Below, one piece after another: positions 46,767 through 57,794 of a DNA stretch of 64,000 bases. The DNA comes from Drosophila persimilis (Eukaryota > Arthropoda > Insecta > Diptera > Drosophilidae). The notes under the pieces are model-generated. The model was not told the DNA's origin. It saw only the letters and a list, made by a program, of their open reading frames with translations, and ran no database searches. The translations under genes were made by a program, and so were the position numbers. Each line of letters opens with the position of its first letter. Position 1 is the stretch's first letter. The stretch spans positions 186,001 to 250,000 of the forward strand of contig NW_020825430.1 in assembly GCF_003286085.1 (NCBI RefSeq). The letters run 5' to 3'.

Positions 46767-47470
46767 ATGTCGGACTTGGTCGGCACGGAGGAGTTCTCGG
46801 CCGCCCAGCTGCGCGGATGGCTGGAGTCCCTCAATCTACCAAAAGGTGGAAGCAAAGACTTAACGAAATACCAGTAGTGCTGCGGGGACAGGGACCACCG
46901 GCAGCCGAAACATGCGAGAACGAGAGGGAAGATGAGGCAGCCGCAGATCAAGACTCGACGAAGAGCGAACGCAAAGAGAAGAACGAAAAAGCACCGCTAG
47001 CGCCTGGGCACAACAACAACCACGGCGAATATCGAGCAGAGGTTGAAATGTTAAAATTGCAAGTCGAGCTGCTGAAGCTGCATAGCGAGAGGGAGAAGGA
47101 AGGGAGAGGAGAGAACACAACACCAGCCGCCAACAATGACGCTGGCGTCATCTTGCTAAATGTCGCCAAAGACGTGTTGCCAACATATCATGGCAACATT
47201 TCTGGAAACAACGATGACGTCACAACTTGGATCGCGCAGTTTAAGGCCATCGCCAAATTTAAAATTGTAAGTGACATTTGCAAGGAGAAGGAGAGTGAGA
47301 CGAAAAACGAGTGTGAAATAAAAAATGAGTGTTTAGGGGAAAATGAGTGTTTAGAAGAAAATGAGTGTGAAATAAAAAATGAGTGTTTAGGAGAAAATGA
47401 GTGTTTAGAAGAAAATGAGTGTGAAATAAAAAATGAGTGTTTAGAAAAAAATCAGTGGAATAGAGAATGA
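46767..47470 (+). pseudogene. gag: Element C Gag, frameshifted (C2)
   Basis: Same as C1: 36 codons with a SAP-like motif, TAG, then an open frame 46817-47470 with coiled coil and Cys hexapeptide repeat (47309-47456, one unit longer than C1). Confidence 0.65.
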
Positions 47471-48529
47471 GCGTTTAGGAGAATATGAGTGTGAAGTAAA
47501 AGATGAGGGTGGTAAAGAGAACGAGCATGAAGTAGAAAGTGAAGGCAAGGTAGAAAATGAGTGTTCTGCAATGGTTGAGTGTCTGGAAGACAGCGATACC
47601 TGCGAGAGCGTAAAAGCCAATTTCAACGAACTACCAAGCCAGTATCCAGACAAAGAAAACGATTGGGAGTTGAAAGTAGGGACAGATTGTAGCCAAGAAC
47701 TCGCAGGACGACTTAAATACATGTTTAGGACAGCGTATGTAAACGCAGAAAGACCAAACTTACCACAAACCAAGTGGGAAATGAAGTTGAATTTCGAACA
47801 CGAAAAACCGTTTCATTGCCCACCTAGAAGACTGTCGGATAGCGAAAAAGCCCAAGTACAGAAAATGATAGACGATTACACAGAAAAAGGTTACATCAGA
47901 ACCAGTGAGTCAGAATACGTTTCGCCTATAGTACTGGTAAAAAAAGAATTCGGGAGAGTTGAGACGGTGCGTCGATTATCGCACACTTAATAAAGGAATG
48001 ATAAAGGACAATTACCCAACACCTCTTATAGACGACCTACTAGATAAACTGTCAGGGAAAAGACTTTTCACCAAGTTAGACCTGAAGAATGGATACTTCC
48101 ACGTATTTATGCATAAAGATTCAGTTAAATACACATCGTTCACGACCCCCATGGGACAATACGAATGGTTGAGGATGCCGTTCGGGTTACGAAATGCATC
48201 GGCGGTATTTCAAAGATTCACAAACAAGCAGCAGATTCAAAACGAAGGGGGCCACACGTGTACGTAGACAATGATCTAGTTATGGTGAGAAATTTCGACA
48301 CTCATATAGGGGTGTCTAAAAAGCTCATCCCGAAGTTCAAAGGACCTTATAAGATATCAAAGGTGTTAAAAAATGATAGGTATTTGCTAGAAGATGTAGA
48401 GGGGTTTCAACAATCAAGGATCCCGTATAAAGGAGTTTGGGCGGTGGCAAATATGAAGCCGTGGATTGAAAATGGTAATAATGCAAATGTCACAGGGAAT
48501 CAAAATGAAGAAAATGATTGTAATACGTA
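47471..48529 (+). pseudogene. pol: Element C RT start joined to integrase C-terminus (C2)
   Basis: Same deleted pol as C1, with the one-base shift near 47958 and the jump from the RT fingers to the integrase GPY domain near 48240. No catalytic YxDD block, RNase H or DDE core. Confidence 0.75.
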
Positions 48530-48637
48530 AACTGAGAATGTTAAGAGTAAACCACACCCAACTGTAATAAATCAACCTATCTAGAAACTAACTTAAATGT
48601 AAGGAGTTCAGGAGCACTCCGGTCAGGATGGCCGAAT

Positions 48638-48930
48638 TGTAGCAAGGTAATAATTAGTGAGGCATTCAACTAGTATTTAAAATAGCATACAGCGCGCATT
48701 GGTATTTACCGCACCATCGATACACTCGGCGGGAAATACCAATAGTGAGATATCGGATAAGAAACATCGATAATAGAGTAAGTGCACTTTGTAAATGGCG
48801 ATTGTGAGAGACGGACGCGCATCTAATAAAAAAGAGTTATATCAAATCGCCGGGCTTGTATTTTTATACCTAGACAGTTCACTCACGCACCGATATTGGT
48901 CACTACAATTCCCGGGTTAGACGGCCTACA
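48638..48930 (+). repeat. Element C 3' LTR (C2)
   Basis: 293 bp, matching 23180-23472. Confidence 0.85.
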
Positions 48931-50628
48931 CAAGGAATAGTGTAAGTAGAGACAACCCTGGTAGTGAGCATAGAGGTACCGTAGAGAACCCTGTGATTAA
49001 GTGTAGAGAATTAAATATCAGTAGAGAGCGTAGTAGTACCGTACAGAACCCTGCGATTGAGTGTGGAGAATCAAGTGCAGTAGGAAGTAGATTGGGAAAT
49101 AGGTGGAAGTCTGATGATAGAGAGAACCTTGGTAGTGATTGTAGAGATAACATAGAGAATAGTGAATATAGGGAAGAGGATGGATCGAAGATTGAAATTA
49201 GAGATTTGAGCCAATGTAGAGGAAGCGTTAACGATGTGGTGGGGGGAGTAAAGTACATTAGTAGTAGGAATTCAGATAAAGAGAAAAAATGTGTTGAGGA
49301 TACAGTAGAGAGGGACAAGTTAGCGTCTCAGGAGGAAAGATTACTAAAATCATTGATAGTTGGGGTAGTAGGTGCAACGCCAGAAGATGTTGATTTGATA
49401 TTGCAAACAGAACAGATGCGAGACAAGGAAGTAGTTAGGATTCGAAAAATGCTAGAGGATGGAATTGAAGTAGATTTTGAAATGATAGATGGTATTGTTT
49501 ACAAGAGGAGTTGTGAAAACAAACTATGTTTCTATGTACCAATGTGTATGGAAGAGCAGTTGATAAGGCGGTCACACGAAAAACTAGGACATCTGGCCGC
49601 AGAGAAGTGCGTGAGTGACCTTTTGAGGACCTACTGGTTTCCGTCAATGAGAAGTAAAGTGGCAGGGTTCATCAGAAACTGTCTACCGTGTATACTACAC
49701 TCGATGCCTAAAACAATCCATAACAGAACGCTCCATAGTATCCCAAAGTCGTGTGTTCCTTTTCATACCCTACACGTTGATCATTTGGGTCCGTTGCCGA
49801 GTATTAGATCTAAGCGAAAACACCTCCTTGTGGTAATAGATGCATTCACTAAGTTTGTCAAATTGTTCCCGGTTAATAGTACCAGCACGCGGGAAGCGAA
49901 GGATGCCATAAGTAAATATTTTGATTTCTATAGTCGCCCTACTAGGATAATATCAGATCGTGGGACCTGTTTCACCTCGTTAGAGTTCTCTAGTTTTCTG
50001 CAGGAGAGAGGGATAGAGCACATTAAGGTAGCTACAGGTGCAGGCGAATGGCCAAGTGGAGCGGGTGAATCGTGTTCTTACTCCTATGTTAGGAAAACTG
50101 TCAGAGCCCCTTGAGCAAGCCGATTGGTATAGGTTGATGAGCAAGGTAGAGCACGCCATTAATAACTCCGTTAACAGCAGTACGAAAAAGACAACTAGCA
50201 CATTGTTATTTGGAATACCCCAGAAAGGACCCGTTGTAGATGAATTAACCGAATACCTAGAGGAGTAGTTAGCGTCAGAACTTAGAGAGTTGGAAACTAT
50301 AAGAGAAATAGCGAGTGAGAACATACGGTTGTCGCAGAAAGGAAATGAGAAGATGTATGCCCATAAACATAGAGCCCCATTAAAGTATGAGCCTGGTGAC
50401 TATGTAGCAGTCCGGCATGTGGACACAACACCGGGGATCAATAAGAAGTTCGCACCAAAGTATCGAGGACCGTACAGGATCAATAGAGTATTGGATAATG
50501 ATCGTTATGCGGTTGTCGACATTGAGGACTGTCAGTTGACGCAAATGCCATTCCGAAGTATACTAGAACCAGCAAGGCCTAAACCCTGGGTAGAGTGTAA
50601 GGATAAAACCATGGTCTCATGTTGTTAA
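48931..50628 (+). pseudogene. pol: Element B integrase, frameshifted (B2)
   Basis: Same sequence and defects as in B1: open 48993-50114, one-base shift near 50038 before the catalytic Glu region, TAG at 50266-50268, GPY domain open to 50628. Zinc finger and first two catalytic Asp residues are present. Confidence 0.83.
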
Positions 50629-50734
50629 TCGATGAAATAGTATGTTAAGTAAGACAATACCGAATAAGAAATGTTTAACCAACTGTATGCCTTAGTGTGT
50701 AGATCGTGGGCGATCTGTAGTCAGGTTGCCCGAA

Positions 50735-50931
50735 TGTAAGATATGAATATTAGTTTATAAGATTTGAATATTAGTTTAAGATTTACTCATCGATAGTATT
50801 ATAAGATATACCAATGTACTCGATATATCGATATGTCGAGGACAAGTATCGATATGCCAACACACATTCATTCATATACGACGATCAAGAAAGAAGAACA
50901 TATAATAAAACCGTGCTATTAAAAGTTTACA
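50735..50931 (+). repeat. Element B 3' LTR (B2)
   Basis: 197 bp. The palindrome of the 5' LTR is altered here to TGTCGAGGACAAG, that is, the loop reads inverted and two bases are lost. Upstream 50629-50734 is untranslated with no gene seen. Confidence 0.88.
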
Positions 50932-51365
50932 CTAGAAATATTAATATTTAACCTTCAACATTTTACTGAGTACATAGAGGATATTGAATTAGGCATGCAG
51001 CTAACAAGATTAGGTATCTTTAATCCAAAATTATTGAGGCAGGATTACCTGAAACACATCGATTCAGAGAAATTATTAAATATCAAAACATCTACTTGGT
51101 TGAAATCAGATACTAACGAAATACTAATAATTTCCAACATCCCACGAGAGATCAGAAATATTCCTATACTTAAAATTGTTCCATATCCAGATGAAGATAA
51201 TAACATCCTCACTGACCTAACGCAAAACAATTATTACATTCTAGAAAACGATGTATATGAAAAAGAATCAAAACGAAAAATAAATGACGAATGTATTTCA
51301 GGAATAGTCAAACAAGTAGAAACAAAATGTCCATACACCAAAGCACACCAAAACTTTCAAATAAG
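50932..51365 (+). pseudogene. env: Errantivirus A env spacer between B2 and B3
   Basis: 434 bp of env repeating 42324-42757, with one difference that I noticed (TTACC to TGACC near 51214). The open frame crosses into the next LTR. Confidence 0.88.
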
Positions 51366-51564
51366 TGTAAGATATGAATATTAGTTTATAAGATTTGAAT
51401 ATTAGTTTAAGAGTTACTCATCGATAGTATTATAAGAAATACCAATGTACTCGATATATCGATACTTGTCCTCGACAAGTATCGATATGCCAACACACAT
51501 TAATTGATATACGACAATGAAGACAGAAGAACATATAATAAAACCGTGCTATTAAAAGTTTACA
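51366..51564 (+). repeat. Element B 5' LTR (B3)
   Basis: 199 bp, same as 42758-42956 including the palindrome (51456-51488). Confidence 0.88.
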
Positions 51565-51614
51565 TATCAGATGTGGGGTTTGCACAAAAAAAAAAAAAAA
51601 AAAAAAACTCTGCG

Positions 51615-52913
51615 ATGAACTATGCAGACATAAGAGCGAAATCCAAAAGTGAACTTAGCGACATATTGCGTAGGCAAAACGTATATTTTGATCAAGATGC
51701 CAACATACACCAATTACGTACAGCAGTGAAAAAAATCATGGAAGACACGCATGAGCTAGGAAATACGGCGCCAAGCGCAGACGAGACTATGCAGGCAGAC
51801 ATTTTTGCAGTACCGGTTGAGCGCGAGATAGATAGAGACAACCGTAGTGCACAACACGCAGTAAAAGCGGCGCCAGAAGAATATGGTGAAAATGTGCAGA
51901 AGGCTCGAGAAGCATTCATGCCGCGACAAGACAACGCTTGTTCGAAATTGACCATGCGATCAGATGAATACGAAGAAGAATCGCGCCGTTTGCAGCAGTT
52001 GGAACAATTGTACGTTTCTCGCAAGCGCTTAGCTGATCTCAAATTAAGCATATTGAAAACGGAGAAAGAGGCTATGGAGTTGGAAACGCCGAGAGATTGC
52101 ATCGACTTGACACACATTGAGGCGTTGATGCGTCCATTTTCTGGAGATGACGACCAGGCTGTAACCAGTTGGATAAGTAACTTTGAAGACATTATGAATT
52201 TCCATGGTGTATCCGAGTCAAAATGCTGGATATTAGCGAAGCGGTTGCTAGGCGGATCGGCGAAGGCGTACATCGACCATGTGGCGCCTTTGACTTGGCA
52301 ATTGATGCGAGCAGAATTGCTCAACGTCTTTGAGCAGAAAGTGACAGCGTGGGACATTGGAAAGCGACTGGAGGCACGGAAAATTGCAAATAATGAAAGC
52401 GCATTGCAATATTTCGTCGCAATGTGCAGCATAGCGTCGCAAGCAGACATGGCCACGAGCGATGTGGTCAAATTCATCGTAGAGGGACTGCAGGACAAGA
52501 CGGGCATGGCAGCATCCATGCTATATTGCATCACACTCAACGAGTTGCGTGACAAGATGGTCACCTATGATAAGGGCAGAAGAGCTCCTGGCGTCGTAGC
52601 AATTCGTAGCGAAGGTATGACAAAGGGAAAACTAAATGTGAGTATGGCAGTTGAGCAGCAGCAAGGTGGTGGCGCAATGCGTTGCTACAACTGTCGGCAA
52701 TTTGGGCACGTTATGAAGGAATGCAGTCAGCCAAAGAGACCGGATGGGGCATGTTTTAACTGTTGGAGTACCAGCCACCTATATTCGCAGTGCCCGAAAC
52801 GAAAGATGGCCACTAGGGTAGCTGCAGTTCAAGATGAGGAGCGACCAGAAGAAAAAAAACAACGACGATTTAGCGGCTGTCCAGTTAATCACTTTATGAC
52901 TTCCGTTTGGTGA
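51615..52913 (+). CDS. gag: Element B Gag, uninterrupted (B3)
   Basis: 432 codons, ATG 51615 to TGA 52911-52913, same as the B2 Gag with both CCHC knuckles. Only the leader A-run differs visibly (CCC to CAC just before it). With its own 5' LTR in place, this gene and the fused frame behind it form the most complete expression unit in the window. Confidence 0.85.
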   Translation: MNYADIRAKSKSELSDILRRQNVYFDQDANIHQLRTAVKKIMEDTHELGNTAPSADETMQADIFAVPVEREIDRDNRSAQHAVKAAPEEYGENVQKAREAFMPRQDNACSKLTMRSDEYEEESRRLQQLEQLYVSRKRLADLKLSILKTEKEAMELETPRDCIDLTHIEALMRPFSGDDDQAVTSWISNFEDIMNFHGVSESKCWILAKRLLGGSAKAYIDHVAPLTWQLMRAELLNVFEQKVTAWDIGKRLEARKIANNESALQYFVAMCSIASQADMATSDVVKFIVEGLQDKTGMAASMLYCITLNELRDKMVTYDKGRRAPGVVAIRSEGMTKGKLNVSMAVEQQQGGGAMRCYNCRQFGHVMKECSQPKRPDGACFNCWSTSHLYSQCPKRKMATRVAAVQDEERPEEKKQRRFSGCPVNHFMTSVW

Positions 52914-55900
52914 ACAAAGAGGCGTCAGTATTTTTAGTCTATTTGATACAGGTAGCCCTGTAAGTTTTATTCATAAGTCTTTGATACCGAAGTCGGCTAT
53001 AGTTGAAGCCTATAATGAAGTTAGGAAATACTATGGACTAGGAGGACAACCAATTCCCATATGGGGAAAATTTAAGAGCCATATTGAATTTTGCACAAAG
53101 AAATATATCGTTTTATTAAACATCGTAGATGATAACATGCTGCCTTTGCCGGTATTGTTGGGACGCGATGCCCTTAAAGTTATTGAAGTAAAATTAGTTC
53201 ATAAGAAAAATATCAATGCGAAGCAACACACACCATTAAGTTCGTTAAAGCAAAAAGCTATTAGTTTAACCTGCGCGTCTTTATTCACCGAAAGTAAAAA
53301 TAATATTAACATAAGACTATATGATAAGTTAGACGGTAATCAATCAGAAAGAAGCGAGCTAATCAAACGTTCTAGTCCATTTAAAAATCAGACACAAGAA
53401 AACTCAAGGAATGACAAAATGGTCATCGAGAATATGAATCAAGGCGACGAATTCAGTAACTTTTGTGCGTCGGTAGAGATTGATGAAGAGGAACATATTA
53501 ACGTAGGTTTCGAATTTGGCCCCACTATTGCAGAAAAGTGTAGGGAAGTTATTAAGACATACTATTTACACAAAGAATTTGACTTTAAAGCACCACCAAA
53601 GTATCAGATGCAGATTCGTGTAACAGAAACAACACCATTTCATTGTACTCCGCGTCGTTTATCCTACCATGAGAGAGAGAAAGTAGCTGAAATAGTAGAT
53701 GATCTGTTAGAAAAGAAAGTAATCCGTCATAGTGAGTCTCCTTATGCTTCCCCGTTGGTCCTAGTAAAAAAAAAATCAGGAGAACTTCGAATGTGTGTCG
53801 ATTACCGTGGTCTGAACAAACGAATTGTTAAAGATAATTTCCCATTGCCCCTTATTGAGGACTGTCTTGAGTTTTTAGAAAACAAGTGCTGTTTTTCCAT
53901 TATAGATTTGAAAAGTGGGTATCATCAAATAGGCGTAGAAGAAAAATCAGTTCCGTATACATCGTTTGTGACACCGCAAGGACAGTATGAGTACTTGAGA
54001 ATGCCCTTTGGGTTAAAAAATGGATCCGCTATTTCTGGTTTAAAGAAACCACACATTTTTCTAAAAAGGTCATTTGCTGAAATTTGCATTAATGCTTATA
54101 ATAAACACATCATTTCAATGCAAAGGGCCAATATGGATATCCAATACATTTTGGACCCTTATGCATGCTGTAGCTATATAATAAATTATATAAATAAAAC
54201 CCAAAGGGGTATTTCAAAGCTTATGCGCGAGGCGGCAAAAGAAGTTCAAGGGGGCAATTACACGATTAGACAAAAGCTACAGCATATTGGTCACAAATTT
54301 ATTTCTGGCACTGAGATATCTGCTCAGGAAGCCGTATATTGTTGTCTAGGAATTCCGTTGTCCGGAACTAGCAACAAATGTGTTCAAGTAAATACTTTCC
54401 CTCCAGAGCAACGAGTTCGAATGCTCAAATCCACAAGCATCCTACAAAATATGCATCAGGAGTCCACTGACATATTCGTCAAAGGATTGCTGGAGCGGTA
54501 TGAACAAAGACCAACTGATCTTGAGGGCCTGTGTCTAGCCGATTTTGCAGCAAATTATGAATTTTCTAAAAACGGGAAAAGAACCTGCCAAAATAGAGAT
54601 GATGAAGAGGACGAAGAAAATGAGGCACAAGTAGAAGTTTTTATCCCTCTCCGCGATAATAGTGGTTTTATTAGGGAAAGAACTAAGCCGTCCATTTTAA
54701 AATATATGAGGTTTAATATAAATACAGATAGGTCAAACTATTTTAGAGCATTAGCTATGCTGTTTTATCCGTGGAGAGATGAAGAGAAAGATTTAGTGAG
54801 CGTAAATTGCGAGGATCTTTATAATAATCATCAGGAGTTGGTAAATTCAAATTTCCAAAAATTCAATGCATTAGGAGATTTGGAAGACGCGCTTAGGAGG
54901 GCCATGGAAGCCGAAGAGAATAGGGAGGAAGGTGAAGAGGTAGTTGATGAGGCAATTGCTGAGGAGTTTAGGGCTTTAGCGATTCCAGAAATAAGTTCCC
55001 AGATAAATGTTTTGAACTTGAATGACCAGGCAGCGGATCAAGATAGAAGTATTCGATTAATTAAGCTTCCTCCTATTGTTTCCCTTAATATTTTAGCTAA
55101 TTTGATTAGATCGCTTAATTTGAAGCAAAAAACCTATCTCACCCATGTTCTGCATAATGTGAGAAATAAGGCAGTTTTTTATGAGTTTGTAGGTGGCGGC
55201 GCAGGCGTCGGCAAGAGTAGAACCATATCTACCATTTTTCAGACCATTTCCCAGGAGTTTAATCGTAGACCAGGATCTAACCCAGAAACGGTTAAAGTTC
55301 TGCTGTGTGCTCCCACAGGAAAAGCTGCATTTGGTATTGGAGGTGCCACACTTCACTCAATGTTTTCTTTACCTCTCAATCAATCCAACCATGCTTTTAA
55401 ACAATTGGGTCCAGATTTGTTAAATACCTTGCGTTCAAGATTTATTGATCTTAAAATTCTTATATTTGACGAAATTTCTATGGTCGGTGAAAAAATGTTT
55501 TCATATTTGGATATGCGTCTAAAACAAATATTTTCAAGGCCCGAGAGTCCTTTCGGTGGCATTTCTGTTATCGTGTTTGGCGATCTAAGGCAGTTATGTC
55601 CAGTAGGTGATCGTTGGATATTCAAATCCTCATCAGGAGCGCATAATCCATACAGTGCGATAGTTGGCTCTAGTCTCTGGGATGGCTTCAAGTTTTTCGA
55701 ACTTACAGAGATAATGCGACAGCGAGATGACCAACCTTTTGCAACCGCACTAAATAACATGGCATCGGCCGTAATGACGTCAGAAGATATTCAATTGCTT
55801 AGGGACCGAATAGTTCACGGCAGTGAAGCACCAACAGATGCGATCCACTTATTTTATAGCAATAGCGAGACAGATAAGTACAATAAGGAGAAGCTATCAT

Positions 55901-57267
55901 CGATTATGACTGCAGAATATACTTCAATAGCTTTAGACTCCATCAAAGCCGAGCATCTTAACCCAGACATCAAAACAAAATATCTGGACTCTGTTAAGAG
56001 TTTCAAAACTTCGAATACACAAGGCTTGTGCACTTCATTGGTTCTCAAAACCACGGCTAAATATATGATGACAGTCAATGTAGATACATCAGATGGTCTT
56101 GTTAACGGAGCCACTGGTGTTTTAATGCAGATAGATCTCAGCTCATCCAATACTCCCGAACTTCTTTGGATACATTTTCTCGAGGAAAGCGTAGGAGTTA
56201 ACGCACGGTCAAAGCGCAGCCATAGTAACGAATCTTCTTGGACCCCAGTTCAGAAAACTACAAAAAGTTTTCAATACCATCAAAATGAACAAGTTACTAT
56301 TGACCGAAAACAGTTTCCGATTGTAGCTGCTGAAGCTATAACTATTCATAAGAGTCAGGGAGCAACATACAGCAAAGTGGTCGTCCACACTTCATCCAAT
56401 ATGCAAAGAGAAGCATTGTATGTAGCTTGTAGTAGGGCCACCAGTGCGAACGGACTTTATATCGTTGGACCACTCATTCCTTCGAGACCCAAGCGGGACT
56501 GTCCTGTCGCGAAAGAGATGGAGAACTTGCGTTCCGCTAAGTTACTTCACACCCACTTCGATTGTTTACTCAATCCGTCCGAATTAAATATTTTCTTCCA
56601 TAATACGGAAAGCTTGCACTGCCATTTTATCGATGTCTGTTCTGATCAGCTAATGCTCAAATCTTCTATTTTGTGCTTCGTTGAGGCTTCCACATACTCT
56701 AATGAAGCTTATAATATTCCTGGCTTTTCCACAGCAGTGCGGTTAGATTGCCAGTCCGTAGCCAGCGGAGCTAGACCGAAAAGAGGCATTCTAATATTCG
56801 TTAGGAATGAACTTTTGAATCATTGTAGTATTATTGAAAGTAATCGATATTATGCGGATTCCAGGAACTTAGCATCTCCAGTGTTCGAGTATGCTTTGTT
56901 TAAGTACAAATCTGTCGGTTTTATTGTTATTTACAGAACCCCCACGTATCCGTGGCGAAAGTTCGAAGCAGAATTTGAGGTCTTATTTCAACGGCATCCA
57001 TTTTTAGATAGAAATTCCGTAGTGTTAGGAGATTTTAATTTATGCCTTCGTTCCCTTTCAGGTTGCTGTAAGAAAATTTATGAATTCCTTTCAGAAAGGA
57101 ATTGTAGGTCATTGTTAGATTTGAACTCGTCCACAACCAATTGCGATACGCATATTGACTGGGCGTTTTCAAACATTTCCGATAGCAGGGCCACCGCGCG
57201 CACCTTTGAGACTATCTATAGTTATCATAGTGGAATTTTAGTTAGTGTTAGAGAGGCAGAAGACTAA
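52900..57267 (+). CDS. Fused frame: element B protease/RT fingers + Helentron Rep-helicase-endonuclease
   Basis: A single frame of about 1,455 codons. Part 1 (52900-54034) is B pol: protease LFDTGS (52939-52956), then RT up to RMPFGLK. Part 2 (54035-57267) is Helentron: the two-Tyr motif of Rep (SYIINYINK, about 54170-54200); a linker with acidic stretches; a Pif1-type helicase with Walker A GGAGVGKS (about 55195-55218), Walker B IFDEISM (about 55468), GDLRQLCPVGD (about 55579) and HKSQG (about 56347); and a C-terminal endonuclease of the exonuclease-endonuclease-phosphatase fold with GDFN (about 57030) and a terminal SYHSGI. The HUH nuclease motif of Rep is missing. Element B gag overlaps upstream. 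Whether it is translated is unknown; the join may be accidental. Confidence 0.85.
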   Translation, partial: LPFGEQRGVSIFSLFDTGSPVSFIHKSLIPKSAIVEAYNEVRKYYGLGGQPIPIWGKFKSHIEFCTKKYIVLLNIVDDNMLPLPVLLGRDALKVIEVKLVHKKNINAKQHTPLSSLKQKAISLTCASLFTESKNNINIRLYDKLDGNQSERSELIKRSSPFKNQTQENSRNDKMVIENMNQGDEFSNFCASVEIDEEEHINVGFEFGPTIAEKCREVIKTYYLHKEFDFKAPPKYQMQIRVTETTPFHCTPRRLSYHEREKVAEIVDDLLEKKVIRHSESPYASPLVLVKKKSGELRMCVDYRGLNKRIVKDNFPLPLIEDCLEFLENKCCFSIIDLKSGYHQIGVEEKSVPYTSFVTPQGQYEYLRMPFGLKNGSAISGLKKPHIFLKRSFAEICINAYNKHIISMQRANMDIQYILDPYACCSYIINYINKTQRGISKLMREAAKEVQGGNYTIRQKLQHIGHKFISGTEISAQEAVYCCLGIPLSGTSNKCVQVNTFPPEQRVRMLKSTSILQNMHQESTDIFVKGLLERYEQRPTDLEGLCLADFAANYEFSKNGKRTCQNRDDEEDEENEAQVEVFIPLRDNSGFIRERTKPSILKYMRFNINTDRSNYFRALAMLFYPWRDEEKDLVSVNCEDLYNNHQELVNSNFQKFNALGDLEDALRRAMEAEENREEGEEVVDEAIAEEFRALAIPEISSQINVLNLNDQAADQDRSIRLIKLPPIVSLNILANLIRSLNLKQKTYLTHVLHNVRNKAVFYEFVGGGAGVGKSRTISTIFQTISQEFNRRPGSNPETVKVLLCAPTGKAAFGIGGATLHSMFSLPLNQSNHAFKQLGPDLLNTLRSRFIDLKILIFDEISMVGEKMFSYLDMRLKQIFSRPESPFGGISVIVFGDLRQLCPVGDRWIFKSSSGAHNPYSAIVGSSLWDGFKFFELTEIMRQRDDQPFATALNNMASAVMTSEDIQLLRDRIVHGSEAPTDAIHLFYSNSETDKYNKEKLSSIMTAEYTSIALDSIKAEHLNPDIKTKYLDSVKSFKTSNTQGLCTSLVLKTTAKYMMTVNVDTSDGLVNGATGVLMQIDLSSSNTPELLWIHFLEESVGVNARSKRSHSNESSWTPVQKTTKSFQYHQNEQVTIDRKQFPIVAAEAITIHKSQGATYSKVVVHTSSNMQREALYVACSRATSANGLYIVGPLIPSRPKRDCPVAKEMENLRSAKLLHTHFDCLLNPSELNIFFHNTESLHCHFIDVCSDQLMLKSSILCFVEASTYSNEAYNIPGFSTAVRLDCQSVASGARPKRGILIFVRNELLNHCSIIESNRYYADSRNLASPVFEYALFKYKSVGFIVIYRTPTYPWRKFEAEFEVLFQRHPFLDRNSVVLGDFNLCLRSLSGCCKKIYEFLSERNCRSLLDLNSSTTNCDTHIDWAFSNISDSRATARTFETIYSYHSGILVSVREAED

Positions 57268-57770
57268 ATTTTTTTGGTAATCAGGCATTAGTGTAAATAT
57301 TTAATATTTTGTATTATTTAGCCGTATTCTGAATTATATTAATTCTTTAATCTTTACCTTTGTTAAACCTTTTTTATTTTTATCCGCTTTATTATTTTGT
57401 TAATTAAGTTTAGGTTTAAATAGTTTTATTATTAATCATTTATATGTATGTATATAGGTATTCTTGTTAGTTTATGTATTTTTTATAAAGGATTGGAATC
57501 CTTTTTTTAATTTTTGGGGAATATGGAGCTTATAAATGCTTTTAAAAGCAGCTCAAGTCGACTCGTAGGTCCCCAAGATTATATTTTGGCTAGAGTGACC
57601 CCATTGCATCGTGATGGCCTCCCCGTGGTGTTCCCTGGGTACCAATTTAATGTATTAAATTGGGAGCTAATTCGAGCGGCGTTTACGTATAAAATATATT
57701 TTAGAACTTACATACATGTATGTAGATCATAAGCTCACGTATATACTGACTGAGTACCGGGTATAAAGTA
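57268..57770 (+). other. Helentron 3' untranslated region
   Basis: AT-rich, with an inverted repeat AAAGGATT/AATCCTTT near 57488 and a 16-bp palindrome TACATACATGTATGTA (57709-57724). A 72-codon open frame (57514-57732) has no recognisable motif and is not called. Confidence 0.6.
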
Positions 57771-57794
57771 GAGCCGCGGCCTTTGCCGCGGCTC
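57771..57794 (+). repeat. Helentron 3' terminal hairpin
   Basis: GAGCCGCGGC, loop CTTT, GCCGCGGCTC: a perfect 10-bp GC-rich stem 17 bp from the element end, the expected position of the Helentron terminator hairpin. Confidence 0.88.

Larger units (their letters stand above)
46379..48930 (+). mobile_element. LTR element C, copy C2 (internally deleted)
   Basis: 2,552 bp, same structure, site and target duplication (CAAG, 46375-46378 and 48931-48934) as C1, plus one extra 18-bp unit in the hexapeptide repeat. Sharing the exact site shows C inserted once into an ancestral B and was duplicated with it. Confidence 0.87.
42758..50931 (+). mobile_element. LTR element B, copy B2 (complete ends, C nested)
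   Basis: 8.2-kb element of the micropia/mdg3/blastopia type: LTR 42758-42956, primer-site-like TATCAGATGTGGGG, gag, pol interrupted by element C (46379-48930), 3' LTR 50735-50931. Both flanks are errantivirus env but not adjacent positions: a 434-bp env segment lies on both sides. Confidence 0.87.
51366..54034 (+). mobile_element. LTR element B, copy B3 (3' truncated by Helentron junction)
   Basis: Repeats B2 from its first base at a constant 8,608-bp offset: LTR, gag, protease and the RT fingers. It stops at 54034 within RT (GGATCCGCTATTT), where Helentron sequence begins. Confidence 0.87.

Noticed and set aside
57514..57732. 72-codon frame in the Helentron 3' region
   Set aside because: No motif, and it ends in a palindrome of the terminal region; chance in AT-rich DNA is likely.
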